DNA from: Chloroflexota bacterium
GTDB taxonomy: Bacteria > Chloroflexota > Anaerolineae > Aggregatilineales > Phototrophicaceae
DNA length: 34,321 nucleotides
NCBI GenBank assembly: GCA_028875185.1
Contig: JAPPFH010000081.1
Span: 1 to 34,321 of the forward strand
Direction: 5' to 3'
Position 1 is the first letter of the stretch, and every line of letters begins with the position of its first letter. The notes beneath the pieces were generated by a model, which was not told the DNA's origin, did not search any database, and saw only the letters and a program-made list of their open reading frames with translations. This document shows positions 15,836-23,742 of the stretch, one piece after another. A program made the translations under genes and the position numbers.

Positions 15836-17752
15836 ATGACGAGCATGATCAAGCTCAAGAATGTAACCATAAACAAGTACAAATGCATCGAGACTGAGCA
15901 GAGCTTTGATGTTGAAGACGATGTCACGGTGCTCGTCGGTAAGAATGAATCAGGGAAGTCCGCCATTCTTGAGGCAATTTCAAAGAGCAACTCATTCTTT
16001 GGTGATCGCTTTGACATTATGACAGATTATCCGCGAAAGGAAGTAACGAGATTCCAAAGACGCCAAGATGATATAACAGTAATTAAATGTGACTACACTT
16101 TGGCCGAGAAACTGGTCAAGCAGATTCAAGAGGATGTCGGAACCGAGTCGTTTGTCAAGTCCGATATTCTCCACGAAACTAGCTATCGAGCTGGAAGCAG
16201 ACACCAGAAAGACATTGACGTCTCCTTGTCCGCCTTTTTGGAGTACAAGTGTGGACAATTCACATTTGAAGATGAAACATTCTGCAAGCGCATAAGGGAA
16301 ATTGAAACGCAACAGGATCTCCAGTCATTGCGCAATGACTTCCAAAGCGACGCACAACAGGAATTTCTAGACAGACTTGCAACGTATTTGCCTAGCGAAA
16401 GCGATGACTTACAAACGGCATTACGAAAATATGTGTTCAACAAATGGATAGATCGTCACCTGCCAAAGTTTCTCTACTACAATGATTACTATAAACTCGA
16501 CTCGGACATAGATATCCGGAAAGTTCAGCGCAATGAAGGTGAAGAGAATAGCCTAAAGACCGCGAAGGCTTTGTTTGATCTCGCGTATATCAAGATTGAC
16601 CGCTTCCTTGAGACCCGAGACTATGAGACATACAAGGCGCAGTTAGAAGCGACAAGCAATGAAATTACTGACATTCTGTTTGAATATTGGCGAACCAACC
16701 AGAATCTCAAAGTAGTATTTGATGTCGAGAGACCGGAAAGCGACTATCACAGTCCGATTCTCAAGATTAGGCTTGAGAATACCAAATACGGTGTCACCTT
16801 GCCTCTCGCCAGCCGAAGCAGAGGCTTTAATTGGTTTTTCTCATTTCTTGTGTGGTTTAGCAAAATTCAAGAGGATAGGAACAACCAATATATCCTATTG
16901 CTGGATGAACCAGGGCTAAATCTCCACGCCTCCGCACAGAAGGATCTTCTACGGTTCATTGAGGACCTTACAAGCAACGAGGAATTCTCAAACAACTTTC
17001 AACTAATCTACACAACTCACTCAGCCGCCATGATTGAGTCAAATAAGCTGCAACGGGTGAGAACTGTTTTCGAAAGTGACGAGGGTACGCGGATATCGGA
17101 TGCCGCAACAGAAACGGATCCGGACACGTTGATTCCCCTGTATGGCGCACTCGGTTACGACATTGCTCAGAATCTGTTCATCTCGACAAATAATCTCCTG
17201 GTGGAAGGTCCATCGGACTTAATATATTTGACAGTCATGTCAGCTCTTTTGGAAAGTAAGAATCGGACGAGTCTCCGCGACGATATTGCAATAGTTCCAG
17301 TGGGAGGTGCGGACAAAGTTGCGACGTTCATTGCACTAATACGAGGTCAAGAGTTGAACATTGTTTGCCTATTGGACACCTTTTCTAATCCGTCCAGCAA
17401 GCAGCGGTTAGATGACATGGTCGAGGGCAAAATCACCGGAACAAGGTACGTAAAGTATTTTCACCAATTCTTGGGCGCGGGCAGACGTGAGGCAGATATT
17501 GAGGACCTGTTCGAACCAGAGGAGTTTCTTTCGCTGTACAACGACACTCTGCATTTCAACCTAGGAGTAAAAGAATTAGATCAGTCTTTAAGCAGAATTG
17601 TTGAACAGATTAGAGCGATTCAAGGTAAGTTCAACGCACATTACCAAGTTTCGAAGAAGTTCGCAGAGCGGGCCGACGACGAAGGTTTCGTTAGCGAAGC
17701 TACATTGGAGCGCTTTGAGAAGATGTTTCAAGCCATCAACAAGCTCTTTTAG
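15836..17752 (+). CDS. OLD-family ATP-dependent endonuclease (AAA ATPase plus TOPRIM)
   Basis: A 638-aa protein with an SMC/RecF-like ATPase. Walker A is VGKNESGKSAILEAI (lysine 41). A long helical insert follows, then the signature-like SRSRGFNWFFSF, Walker B YILLLDEPGLNLHASAQ (about 352-368) and the switch histidine in YTTHSAAMIE. The C-terminal TOPRIM domain starts NLLVEGPSD (about 450), continues with PVGGADKV and has an aspartate in CLLDTFSNPSS (about 511). The second acidic residue of a usual DxD is replaced, so metal binding may differ. OLD nucleases act in anti-phage defence (P2 Old, Gabija GajA). It follows the methyltransferase-nuclease gene in the same direction. Clearly more A/T-rich than its neighbours, suggesting horizontal acquisition. 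ATG at 15836 or 15845; AGAGG lies just upstream. Confidence 0.88.
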   Translation: MTSMIKLKNVTINKYKCIETEQSFDVEDDVTVLVGKNESGKSAILEAISKSNSFFGDRFDIMTDYPRKEVTRFQRRQDDITVIKCDYTLAEKLVKQIQEDVGTESFVKSDILHETSYRAGSRHQKDIDVSLSAFLEYKCGQFTFEDETFCKRIREIETQQDLQSLRNDFQSDAQQEFLDRLATYLPSESDDLQTALRKYVFNKWIDRHLPKFLYYNDYYKLDSDIDIRKVQRNEGEENSLKTAKALFDLAYIKIDRFLETRDYETYKAQLEATSNEITDILFEYWRTNQNLKVVFDVERPESDYHSPILKIRLENTKYGVTLPLASRSRGFNWFFSFLVWFSKIQEDRNNQYILLLDEPGLNLHASAQKDLLRFIEDLTSNEEFSNNFQLIYTTHSAAMIESNKLQRVRTVFESDEGTRISDAATETDPDTLIPLYGALGYDIAQNLFISTNNLLVEGPSDLIYLTVMSALLESKNRTSLRDDIAIVPVGGADKVATFIALIRGQELNIVCLLDTFSNPSSKQRLDDMVEGKITGTRYVKYFHQFLGAGRREADIEDLFEPEEFLSLYNDTLHFNLGVKELDQSLSRIVEQIRAIQGKFNAHYQVSKKFAERADDEGFVSEATLERFEKMFQAINKLF

Positions 17753-17755
17753 ACG

Positions 17756-17779
17756 GAGGGGTAGCTATCACTACCCCTC
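17756..17779 (+). terminator. Hairpin after the OLD-family gene
   Basis: GAGGGGTAG, loop CTATCA, CTACCCCTC: a perfect 9-bp stem starting four bases after the stop codon. There is no T-tract, so termination would not be a textbook intrinsic event. Confidence 0.5.
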
Positions 17780-17807
17780 TGCGCCCTCGGTGAACTCGGT
17801 GGTGAAA
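17776..17807 (+). repeat. CTCTGNG...CTCGGTGGTGAAA intergenic repeat
   Basis: Second member of the dispersed CTCTGTGGTAAA-like family. Confidence 0.45.
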
Positions 17808-17810
17808 TAA

Positions 17811-17838
17811 ACGGGCGAGCCACCGGCTCGCCCCTACA
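17811..17838. repeat. GGGCGA palindromic repeat
   Basis: Perfect arms GGGCGAGCC and GGCTCGCCC around a 3-base loop, followed by CTACA. It lies between the convergent OLD-family and portal genes and could also act as their shared terminator structure. Confidence 0.8.
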
Positions 17839-17844
17839 GCATAC

Positions 17845-19284
17845 TTAGTCCAGCCCCGCCCGCGCCCCAGCGAACACCGACTTCACACTCTCCCGATCGC
17901 GCGCGAACAGCAACCCCGCGCTGACCTCAAACGCCAGCTCGTCCGGCAGCGCCGTCACTTCGAAGGGACGCCCCTGCTCCGCCCGATCCAGCCGATTCAG
18001 CGCGAACCGCTCCCACTGCGCCAGTTCGTTTTCGACGGCTGATTTGTGGGCGGCTTCGGCCGTCGCCGTAGCTGGGCGTTTCAGCGAAACGCCCCTACCG
18101 TTGTCATCAACGGAAAGAGCCGGGGAGTGAGGGCTTACCGCCACATCCCCCCAAGCCACCGGCGGCAGCTGGAAGTAGTTGGCGCGCAGCTCATTGATGC
18201 TCAGCAACGGGTAAGCGGTGCGGATTTCTTCCAGGCGCGCTTTGGCGTCGGTCGGGCGGATGTCATCGTATTCGGCGACCAGGTCGTTGCCGTAGAAGGG
18301 CAGCAGCTCCTGGCTGATCTTCTGGGCGATGCGCACGAGCTTGGGGTAGAGCGTGCGCTCGATGAACTGGCGCTCGGCGACTTTCGCGTTTGCTTCCGTG
18401 GCGTTCTCGCTGACCAAGCCGACCGGGATGCCGAAGATATTGAGGATTTCATCGCGCTGGGCTTGGCGCCCTTGCAAGAAATCGAGATCGCTGTGGCTCA
18501 AGCCGATGTGCTGCCATTCGATGGCGCCGCCGCGCAGGAAAGCCGTCCGCCGCGACGCGCCGCCATAGTTGCTGCGCCATTCGCGTTTGAGGCGCTCGAA
18601 ATCAGTATCGCTGATAAAGTCCTTGATATTGACAATGCCGGCGGGCACGCCATTGTCTTGCCCGAAAGTGTTGCGATTCCAGTCGGCCATGTGCCGGTCG
18701 CTGAGCACGGCGCCGCGCGCGGCCGCGATGGGCGAGAGGCCGTAGAAGTCGTTATCCGGGTGCCAGCGGCGGAAGTGCAGCACTTCGATGGCGTCCAGCG
18801 GGATGCGCTCGCCGCCAATTTCGTAGAGGTATCCGGCGACGATGCGCCGCTCGTGGGGCACGATGGTCACGCGGTCGGGGCGCAGCAGCCAGATTTCGCG
18901 CGGCCGCCCGCGGCCATCGCCGGCGAGAAACCAGTAGGCGTTGCCATGCAGCTCAAGCGAGCCGATAGTCTGCTCGAAGAGTTCGAAGCGGCTGGTCAGC
19001 GGATTTGGGCGGCTCAGCAGCAGTTCCAGCGGGTGATTGTCGATGCCGATGCGTTTTTCGCCTTGGAGGCGATTGACCTTGAGCGGCACCAGCGCGCCCG
19101 CTTCGGCGATGCGGTTGATGGCGACATAAACCCAGGGCGAGCCTTCGTAGACGCGGGCGCTGTGGATATCGAGCGGCGGATTGAGGAAGTGGCTGTTATG
19201 CGCCGCCACCCGTTCGATATGCGGCGCGCGCGGGCGCAGTCGATCGCGGCGGGCGCGGAAAAAGTCGGTGAGCCAGTTGAACAT
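17845..19284 (-). CDS. Orphan phage portal protein, HK97 family
   Basis: A 479-aa protein with the HK97/lambda-like portal layout: an N-terminal basic region, then VYVAINRIAEAGALVPLKV (the WVYxAVNxIA pattern). It continues with NHPLELLLSRPNPLTSRFELFEQTIGSLELHGNAYWF, LRPDRVTIV, a FRRWHPDNDFYGLSPIAAAR segment and IFGIPVGLVSENATEANAKV. Portals form the dodecameric ring through which DNA enters a capsid. No terminase, protease, capsid or tail gene lies next to it; neighbours are cellular genes. Its GC content resembles the host, so it is an old resident, perhaps a gene-transfer-agent-like or co-opted piece, or the sole survivor of a prophage. AAAGGAG precedes the ATG. A palindromic repeat lies in frame within the gene at 18074-18098. 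Confidence 0.88.
   Translation of the reverse strand: MFNWLTDFFRARRDRLRPRAPHIERVAAHNSHFLNPPLDIHSARVYEGSPWVYVAINRIAEAGALVPLKVNRLQGEKRIGIDNHPLELLLSRPNPLTSRFELFEQTIGSLELHGNAYWFLAGDGRGRPREIWLLRPDRVTIVPHERRIVAGYLYEIGGERIPLDAIEVLHFRRWHPDNDFYGLSPIAAARGAVLSDRHMADWNRNTFGQDNGVPAGIVNIKDFISDTDFERLKREWRSNYGGASRRTAFLRGGAIEWQHIGLSHSDLDFLQGRQAQRDEILNIFGIPVGLVSENATEANAKVAERQFIERTLYPKLVRIAQKISQELLPFYGNDLVAEYDDIRPTDAKARLEEIRTAYPLLSINELRANYFQLPPVAWGDVAVSPHSPALSVDDNGRGVSLKRPATATAEAAHKSAVENELAQWERFALNRLDRAEQGRPFEVTALPDELAFEVSAGLLFARDRESVKSVFAGARAGLD
18074..18098. repeat. GGGCG palindrome inside the portal gene
   Basis: Arms GGGCGTTTC and GAAACGCCC with loop AGC, then CTAC as in the intergenic copies. It encodes part of the linker GRGVSLKRP without breaking the frame. 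Confidence 0.75.
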
Positions 19285-19368
19285 AGATCGCTCCTTTGAT
19301 TGGTCTGCGCGCAGGCTAACATCGGGCGCGCTTCAAAGGGCGACTATAGTTTCACGCTAACAACAATC

Positions 19369-19453
19369 TGTAGAGGCATTTCCCCGAAACGCCCTCTTGC
19401 CCATATCATGCCGTCTTTACCAATTGTAGGGGCGCCCTATCAGGTCGCCCGCC
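19369..19453. repeat. Two degraded GGGCG palindromes between portal and FHA genes
   Basis: An imperfect element at about 19369-19398 (GAGGC-TTTC/GAAA-CGCCCTC) is followed by TGTAGGGGCGCCCTATCAGG at 19426-19445, running into TCGCCCG. In the second, one arm base differs from perfect symmetry. Confidence 0.6.
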
Positions 19454-19482
19454 CGACCAATCCAACTGCGATGGTGGAAAGG

Positions 19483-20337
19483 TTAACAGCCAAATCCCAG
19501 CGCCAGCACGACATCGCGCACCACCGGCAGATCGCACCAGAGGTTGAGCACATCTATCAGCGTCAGGGCGATGCCGGCGAAGCAGACGAAGACCAGGATG
19601 AAGAAGACAAAACAGCCGAGTATTAGCCAGGGCGAGGTACCGCTGCTTTCTTCGCGCGCGGCGTAGGGGTCGTAATCATAACCGGGGTAGCCTTGCGGCG
19701 GCGCCGGCGGCATTTGCTGGTAGCCGGGCGCGCCTTGCTGCGGATAGTATCCGGCTGGCTGCTGCTGGGGCGCGGCGCCCGCTTCGGGATAAGCCGGGTA
19801 AGCGGGTGGCTGCTGCCCCACTGGCTCGCCCGCCGGCGGCATATTCGGCGCGTAGGGATCGGCTGGCGTCGGCGGCGCGCCCTGCAATCCGTAATCGACG
19901 GGCTGCGGCGTATAGGTCGGGCTTGGCGCTGGCGGCTCGGGCACGGGCGTCTCGGCCGGGGACGGGATTGCTGGCGGCAGCAGATCGGCCATATTGGAGG
20001 GGGCGCTCGGCGGGACTTCGGCGCCGGCGCTAACGGTCTCCAGCGCCAGGGTGACAGTCTCGCCCAAGCCGATCATGTCGCCATTCTGCAGCGGCGTCAC
20101 GCCTGAGACGCGCTTGCCATTGACGAATGTGCCATTGGTGGAGCCGAGGTCTTCGATGGTCAGGGTATCGCCCGCGCGCATCAGGCGCAGGTGATGGCGG
20201 CTGGTTTCGCGGTCGTTGAGCACGATGTCGTTGCTGATATCGCGCCCCAGAGAGGTGACGTCCTTGCTGACTTCAAAGGCTTGATTGGGCTGCGGGCCGC
20301 GCCGGACAACCAAACGGAAGTTGTCATTCTGCTGCAT
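19483..20337 (-). CDS. FHA-domain membrane protein
   Basis: Residues about 5-95 form a forkhead-associated domain: the motifs TSLGRDISNDIVL, DRETSRHHLRL and LGSTNGTFVNGKRV contain the conserved GR, SRxH and NG residues that bind phosphothreonine. A long Pro/Ala/Gln/Tyr-rich linker (about 100-225) leads to a single strongly hydrophobic segment (about 236-262, LILGCFVFFILVFVCFAG) near the C-terminus. The FHA domain is therefore probably cytoplasmic and tethered to the membrane. It would read Ser/Thr kinase signalling; no kinase gene lies in the window. GAGGAGAG is just upstream of the ATG. The final cysteine-containing tail is short. The 284-aa architecture is common in Chloroflexota and Actinobacteria. 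Confidence 0.88.
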   Translation of the reverse strand: MQQNDNFRLVVRRGPQPNQAFEVSKDVTSLGRDISNDIVLNDRETSRHHLRLMRAGDTLTIEDLGSTNGTFVNGKRVSGVTPLQNGDMIGLGETVTLALETVSAGAEVPPSAPSNMADLLPPAIPSPAETPVPEPPAPSPTYTPQPVDYGLQGAPPTPADPYAPNMPPAGEPVGQQPPAYPAYPEAGAAPQQQPAGYYPQQGAPGYQQMPPAPPQGYPGYDYDPYAAREESSGTSPWLILGCFVFFILVFVCFAGIALTLIDVLNLWCDLPVVRDVVLALGFGC

Positions 20338-20430
20338 GATTCTCTCCTCAGTCAGCGAGAAGCGGCGGTCGGCTGCGAAGTCGCTCTCGCCTGCAAAGGG
20401 CCGGCGCCCAAGAGCGATGATAGAACGATG

Positions 20431-20439
20431 ATTATAACA
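20431..20439 (-). promoter_or_regulatory. Putative extended -10 promoter of the FHA gene
   Basis: The minus strand reads TGTTATAAT: TG, one base, and a perfect TATAAT. It would give a leader of about 85 bases ahead of the ATG at 20337. No clear -35 is needed for this class. Confidence 0.5.
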
Positions 20440-20492
20440 AATGCTAGCGTGATTCTTTGCGCATTATACCTTGATTTCTTCGGCAATGAGAA

Positions 20493-21461
20493 TTATCGCC
20501 CATTGTTCGCGTCCCTGTTCTCGCGGCCAGGCGTGGGCAGCCAATGGTCGAGGAAGACCGCGCCGTCGATCCATTCGCCATGCGCGAGGATTTCCCAATG
20601 CAGATGCGGCGCGCTGCTGCGGCCCGTGTTGCCGCTCAAGCCGATGATCTGTCCGGCTTCGACGAATTGGCCCCGCTCCACCAGTGTTTCGGAGAGATGA
20701 GCGTAATTGGAGAACAAGCTGTAGCCGTGATCGATCATAACGAATTTACCGAAAATACCGGGAGCGAAGTCGGCGCGTACAAAATCGACTACGCCCGATG
20801 CCATCGCGCGAATCGGCGTGCCTTCCGGCGCATTCTGATCCCAGCCCATGTGGCGCGTTTCAAATTCGTCATTGAGCAGGCGGAAGGCGCCGAATGGAGA
20901 CGTCAACTCACTGTCGAGCGGCAGAGCGAAACCAGAAGCGTCCCATTGCGGCTCGGCCAAATGGTCTTCCATGATTGAGCGCAGGAGGGCGACGTGCGTG
21001 CTTTCCGAATTGTTGAAAACCAATTGGTCGGTCAAACCGGGGAGCGAAAAATTCTGAACGATGAAATTGCCGGGCGTCACGCGCAATCGCCGATGGAAGG
21101 TCGTAACGCCGGTGTCGCGTTGCGCGTGGACGAGCAGCTGATGCGTGCCCGGTACGCTGTCAACATTGGCGACGATGAGCGCGTACCAGGCGTCGCCGGC
21201 GATGTGAAAGAAGGGTATGTCTTTACGGCGGAAATCCGCGCGCGCGCCGGCGATGTCCGCGCCACTTAGCCGCAGCGCGCCGACGCCGCCCTGGGTCAAT
21301 GACGTGAAGTAGTATTCCAATTGAAGACCAGCGTCGACCTGCACCGAAGCCGGCATGGGACGCGGCTCGGGCTGAAAGACCGCGGTCCGCTCTGCCTGAG
21401 CCGACGCGCTGAATGCCAGCAGACAGAAGAGCGGAGCGACAATGGCGCGACACAGAATCAT
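20493..21461 (-). CDS. Secreted M23-family (LytM-like) metallopeptidase
   Basis: The ATG at 21461 is chosen because GGAG lies just upstream and the protein then begins with a clean signal peptide (LFCLLAFSASAQAE). The longer frame to 21707 overlaps the DinB-like gene and lacks a plausible N-terminus. The C-terminal third is a Gly-Gly endopeptidase domain: zinc ligands in HMGWD (H-x3-D), followed by GTPIRAMASGVVDFV, IDHGYSLFSNYAHL, and HLHWE with the third ligand. All needed residues are present, so it should cleave peptidoglycan cross-bridges in the cell wall. The N-terminal 150 residues form an extracellular beta-rich region of unknown role. Its start codon follows the DinB-like stop by one base (TGAAATG), so the pair is translationally coupled. 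Confidence 0.87.
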   Translation of the reverse strand: MILCRAIVAPLFCLLAFSASAQAERTAVFQPEPRPMPASVQVDAGLQLEYYFTSLTQGGVGALRLSGADIAGARADFRRKDIPFFHIAGDAWYALIVANVDSVPGTHQLLVHAQRDTGVTTFHRRLRVTPGNFIVQNFSLPGLTDQLVFNNSESTHVALLRSIMEDHLAEPQWDASGFALPLDSELTSPFGAFRLLNDEFETRHMGWDQNAPEGTPIRAMASGVVDFVRADFAPGIFGKFVMIDHGYSLFSNYAHLSETLVERGQFVEAGQIIGLSGNTGRSSAPHLHWEILAHGEWIDGAVFLDHWLPTPGRENRDANNGR

Positions 21462-21462
21462 T

Positions 21463-21978
21463 TCACTCTCCGCCCTCTGGCTCCTCGGCGGGCAATTGCC
21501 CTTCCAGCGCCGCGCGCATCTCGGCCAGATGGCGCTGCTCGTGGGCGATGCAAGCGCCGGCCACGCCTGCCAGGTCGTAATCAACGAAAAAGGGTGTGCT
21601 GAAAGTCGCCCCCATCTGATCGCCGGGAAAAGCCAATACCAAGCCGCGCAGTTGATCGCGGATGCGCGCCCACTCGCGCAACAGCTCGTCCCAGTTGCGG
21701 TCGGCATGATCGCGCCGACGCAATTCGTAGAGGGCGGTCGCGTCCATTTGTCCGCGAAGATCGACTGCGAAATTGTCGCCGCTTGCAGCGCGCTGCATCG
21801 CGGTGATCGTGTCGGCTTCGAGGGCGGTCAGGTGAATGATGAGATCGCGCGCGGTCCAATCCGAGTCGGCGTGCACCGGTAAATCCGGCGGCAGCGTCTC
21901 GACGAAGGCGCGCGCCGCCGCCCGCCCCGCATCCAGCGCGGCGATCAATTCTTGTTTGACTGGCGTAAAGTCCTTCAT
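21463..21978 (-). CDS. DinB/maleylpyruvate-isomerase-like four-helix protein
   Basis: A 171-aa protein from the ATG at 21978 (AGGCG upstream). The layout is that of the DinB/YfiT metal-binding superfamily: helix 2 contains DWTARDLIIHL, and near the C-terminus HEQRHLAEM supplies two more histidines. Such proteins bind one divalent metal through three histidines and often act as thiol-dependent S-transferases or isomerases; the actual substrate is unknown. It is the first gene of a coupled pair with the M23 peptidase. Confidence 0.8.
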   Translation of the reverse strand: MKDFTPVKQELIAALDAGRAAARAFVETLPPDLPVHADSDWTARDLIIHLTALEADTITAMQRAASGDNFAVDLRGQMDATALYELRRRDHADRNWDELLREWARIRDQLRGLVLAFPGDQMGATFSTPFFVDYDLAGVAGACIAHEQRHLAEMRAALEGQLPAEEPEGGE

Positions 21979-22150
21979 AAGGCGCCTCTCATGCGTATCA
22001 TAACGCAAAGTCGTGGCAAGTGGGGTTGTTGCGGGAGATTGGGCGGAACAATGTATCAATCTACGGGCGTCTTGACGACAGAACAGGTTTAATCCGATTG
22101 GCTAAGGATGCTTCGATGTGCCAATCACAAGCAACTCCAACTGCGAAAAT

Positions 22151-22480
22151 TGTAGGGGCGACTGACCCGCTGTGTCTACGCGCGGCGGTGAGTCGCCCGA
22201 CGGAGCGCAATAGATGTAGGGGCGACCCAGTGGGTCGCCCGAAAAGCCCAAGAAAACACGAAATATGCGACGATATTCTGCTCGCTGCAAAACTGTCCTG
22301 TCGTCAGCCATAAAGCGGGAGGGGCTTTAATTGCGCGAAGACGCTGGAAAACTCCCCTTCCTTCATTGTGGCGCGCGCGTTGACCCTGCACTATGGCAAG
22401 GGGCGGGTCACGTAGACTTTGACCTTCGGGGATCGGGGCGGCAATGCGCGCCCAACGTCGAGTAGCGGACAAGCCTTACA
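22151..22480. repeat. Long dispersed repeat, copy A
   Basis: Starts TGTAGGGGCGACTGACCCGC and contains a perfect palindrome GGGCGACCC-AGT-GGGTCGCCC (22220-22240), then ATATTCTGCTCGCT, ACTGTCCTGTC, CGGGTCACGTAGAC, GACCTTCGG and CGGACAAGCCTTAC (22466-22479). The same blocks occur in inverted orientation and the same relative order at 33837-34090. Confidence 0.7.
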
Positions 22481-22531
22481 TTTTCGCGCCTGCGCCGACA
22501 AGGATCCGCGCCCTGCGATTCGCCACCGAAG

Positions 22532-22540
22532 TGTTATACT
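22532..22540 (+). promoter_or_regulatory. Putative extended -10 promoter of the M20-SDR-SWIM-EEP run
   Basis: TGTTATACT: TG, one base, TATACT. Expected start near 22547; AGGACGAGG then precedes the ATG at 22577. Confidence 0.5.
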
Positions 22541-22576
22541 CACCCTACCCATTCAGCGAACAAGGACGAGGCTCGC

Positions 22577-23719
22577 ATGACCGCCAACGACAATCGACGC
22601 ATCCTAGCATATTTGCGCGAACATACTGAAGACATGGTCGAAGACTTGAAGCGGCTGATCGCGCTGGAATCGCCCACAACCAACAAGGCGGCTGTCGATG
22701 CGCTGGGGGCGGCGCTGGCGGCTGAATTGCGCCGGCTGGGCGCCGCGGTCGAAGTCATCCCCAAAGACGCGGTCGGCGATGTCTTGCAAGCGCGCTGGAA
22801 CGCGGGCGAAGGCGGCATCGTGATCATGAGCCATATGGACACGGTTTGGGATGTGGGCACGGTGGCCGGTCGCCCCACGCGCGTTGATGGCGACCGCCTC
22901 TACGGCGTCGGCGCTATGGATATGAAAGGCGGCATCGTCATCGCGCTTTGGGCGCTGCGAGCGCTACGGCAACTAGACCTCTTCCCCGCGCAGCCAATCA
23001 CATACCAACTGAATTCAGATGAGGAGACCGGCAGTCGCCATTCGGCCGCGGAGATCGAGAGTGAGGCGCTGGCGCATAATGTCGTTTTCGTGACCGAGCC
23101 GCCTCAGGATGGCGCGTACAAAACGCAGCGCAAGGGCGTCAGCCAATATACCATCACGGCGACGGGGCGGGCGGCGCATTCGGGCGCGGATCATGAGAAT
23201 GGCGTCAACGCGATTGAAGAGATCGCGCATCAGGTAATCGCGGTGGAAGCGATGACGGATTACAACATCGGCACGACCGCCAATGTCGGCGTCATCAGCG
23301 GCGGCACGCGCCCGAACGTCGTGCCGGCGGAAGCGCGGGTCGAGATCAACGTGCGCGCTTGGACCAAGGTCAATCAGGCGGTGATTCACGAGCGAATGAT
23401 GAGCCTGAAAGCCGTGCATCCGGAAGCGGACATCGTGGTTGAAGGCGGCGTCGGCGTGCCGCCGATGGAGCGCACACCCGAGATAGCGGCGCTGTTCAAG
23501 CGGGCGCAGGCGCTGGCGGCGGAAATGGGCGTCACGCTGGAAGAAGGGCGAACCGGCGGCGGCTCCGATGGCAACAAGACGGCGGCGCTGGGCGTGCCCA
23601 CATTGGATGGCATGGGCATGGTCGGCGAAGGCGGCCACGCGGTCACCGAATACGGCGAGATTTCGTCGCTGCCGGAGCGGGCGGCGATCATGGCGGCGAT
23701 GCTGCGGGAGCGGCTGTGA
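22577..23719 (+). CDS. M20-family metallopeptidase (carboxypeptidase G2-like)
   Basis: A 380-aa di-zinc amidohydrolase. H86 and D88 sit in SHMDTVWD, the bridging D115 in GAMDMKGG and the catalytic E149 with E150 in NSDEETGS. The dimerisation-domain histidine lies in TGRAAHSGADHENGVNAIEE, and the last part contains EEGRTGGGSDGN and GEGGHAVTEYGE. No signal peptide, so it is cytoplasmic. The family removes C-terminal residues from peptides or hydrolyses N-acyl amino acids; the substrate is not readable. First gene of a four-gene run with short gaps (SDR 23 bases on). Confidence 0.92.
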   Translation: MTANDNRRILAYLREHTEDMVEDLKRLIALESPTTNKAAVDALGAALAAELRRLGAAVEVIPKDAVGDVLQARWNAGEGGIVIMSHMDTVWDVGTVAGRPTRVDGDRLYGVGAMDMKGGIVIALWALRALRQLDLFPAQPITYQLNSDEETGSRHSAAEIESEALAHNVVFVTEPPQDGAYKTQRKGVSQYTITATGRAAHSGADHENGVNAIEEIAHQVIAVEAMTDYNIGTTANVGVISGGTRPNVVPAEARVEINVRAWTKVNQAVIHERMMSLKAVHPEADIVVEGGVGVPPMERTPEIAALFKRAQALAAEMGVTLEEGRTGGGSDGNKTAALGVPTLDGMGMVGEGGHAVTEYGEISSLPERAAIMAAMLRERL

Positions 23720-23742
23720 GTCGAACAGTGAAGGAGAGACCG

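Larger units (their letters stand above)
21979..22576. other. Repeat-rich intergenic region before the M20 gene
   Basis: No gene is supported here. It holds a compound palindromic repeat (22151-22241), the wider inverted-repeat copy ending near 22480 and the M20 promoter at 22532-22540. Open frames seen here are explained by the GC-rich repeats. Confidence 0.55.

Noticed and set aside
18046..19299. 417-codon plus-strand frame opposite the portal gene
   Set aside because: It is the antisense of a clear HK97 portal; composition is an Ala/Asp/Val-rich shadow without domains.
21462..21707. N-terminal extension of the M23 peptidase to 21707
   Set aside because: It lies entirely over the DinB-like gene in another frame, has no signal peptide, and the ATG at 21461 has a good ribosome binding site and signal sequence.
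17845..22000. Complete prophage around the portal gene
   Set aside because: Apart from the portal, the neighbours (FHA, M23 with signal peptide, DinB-like) are ordinary cellular proteins; there is no terminase, capsid, tail or integrase.
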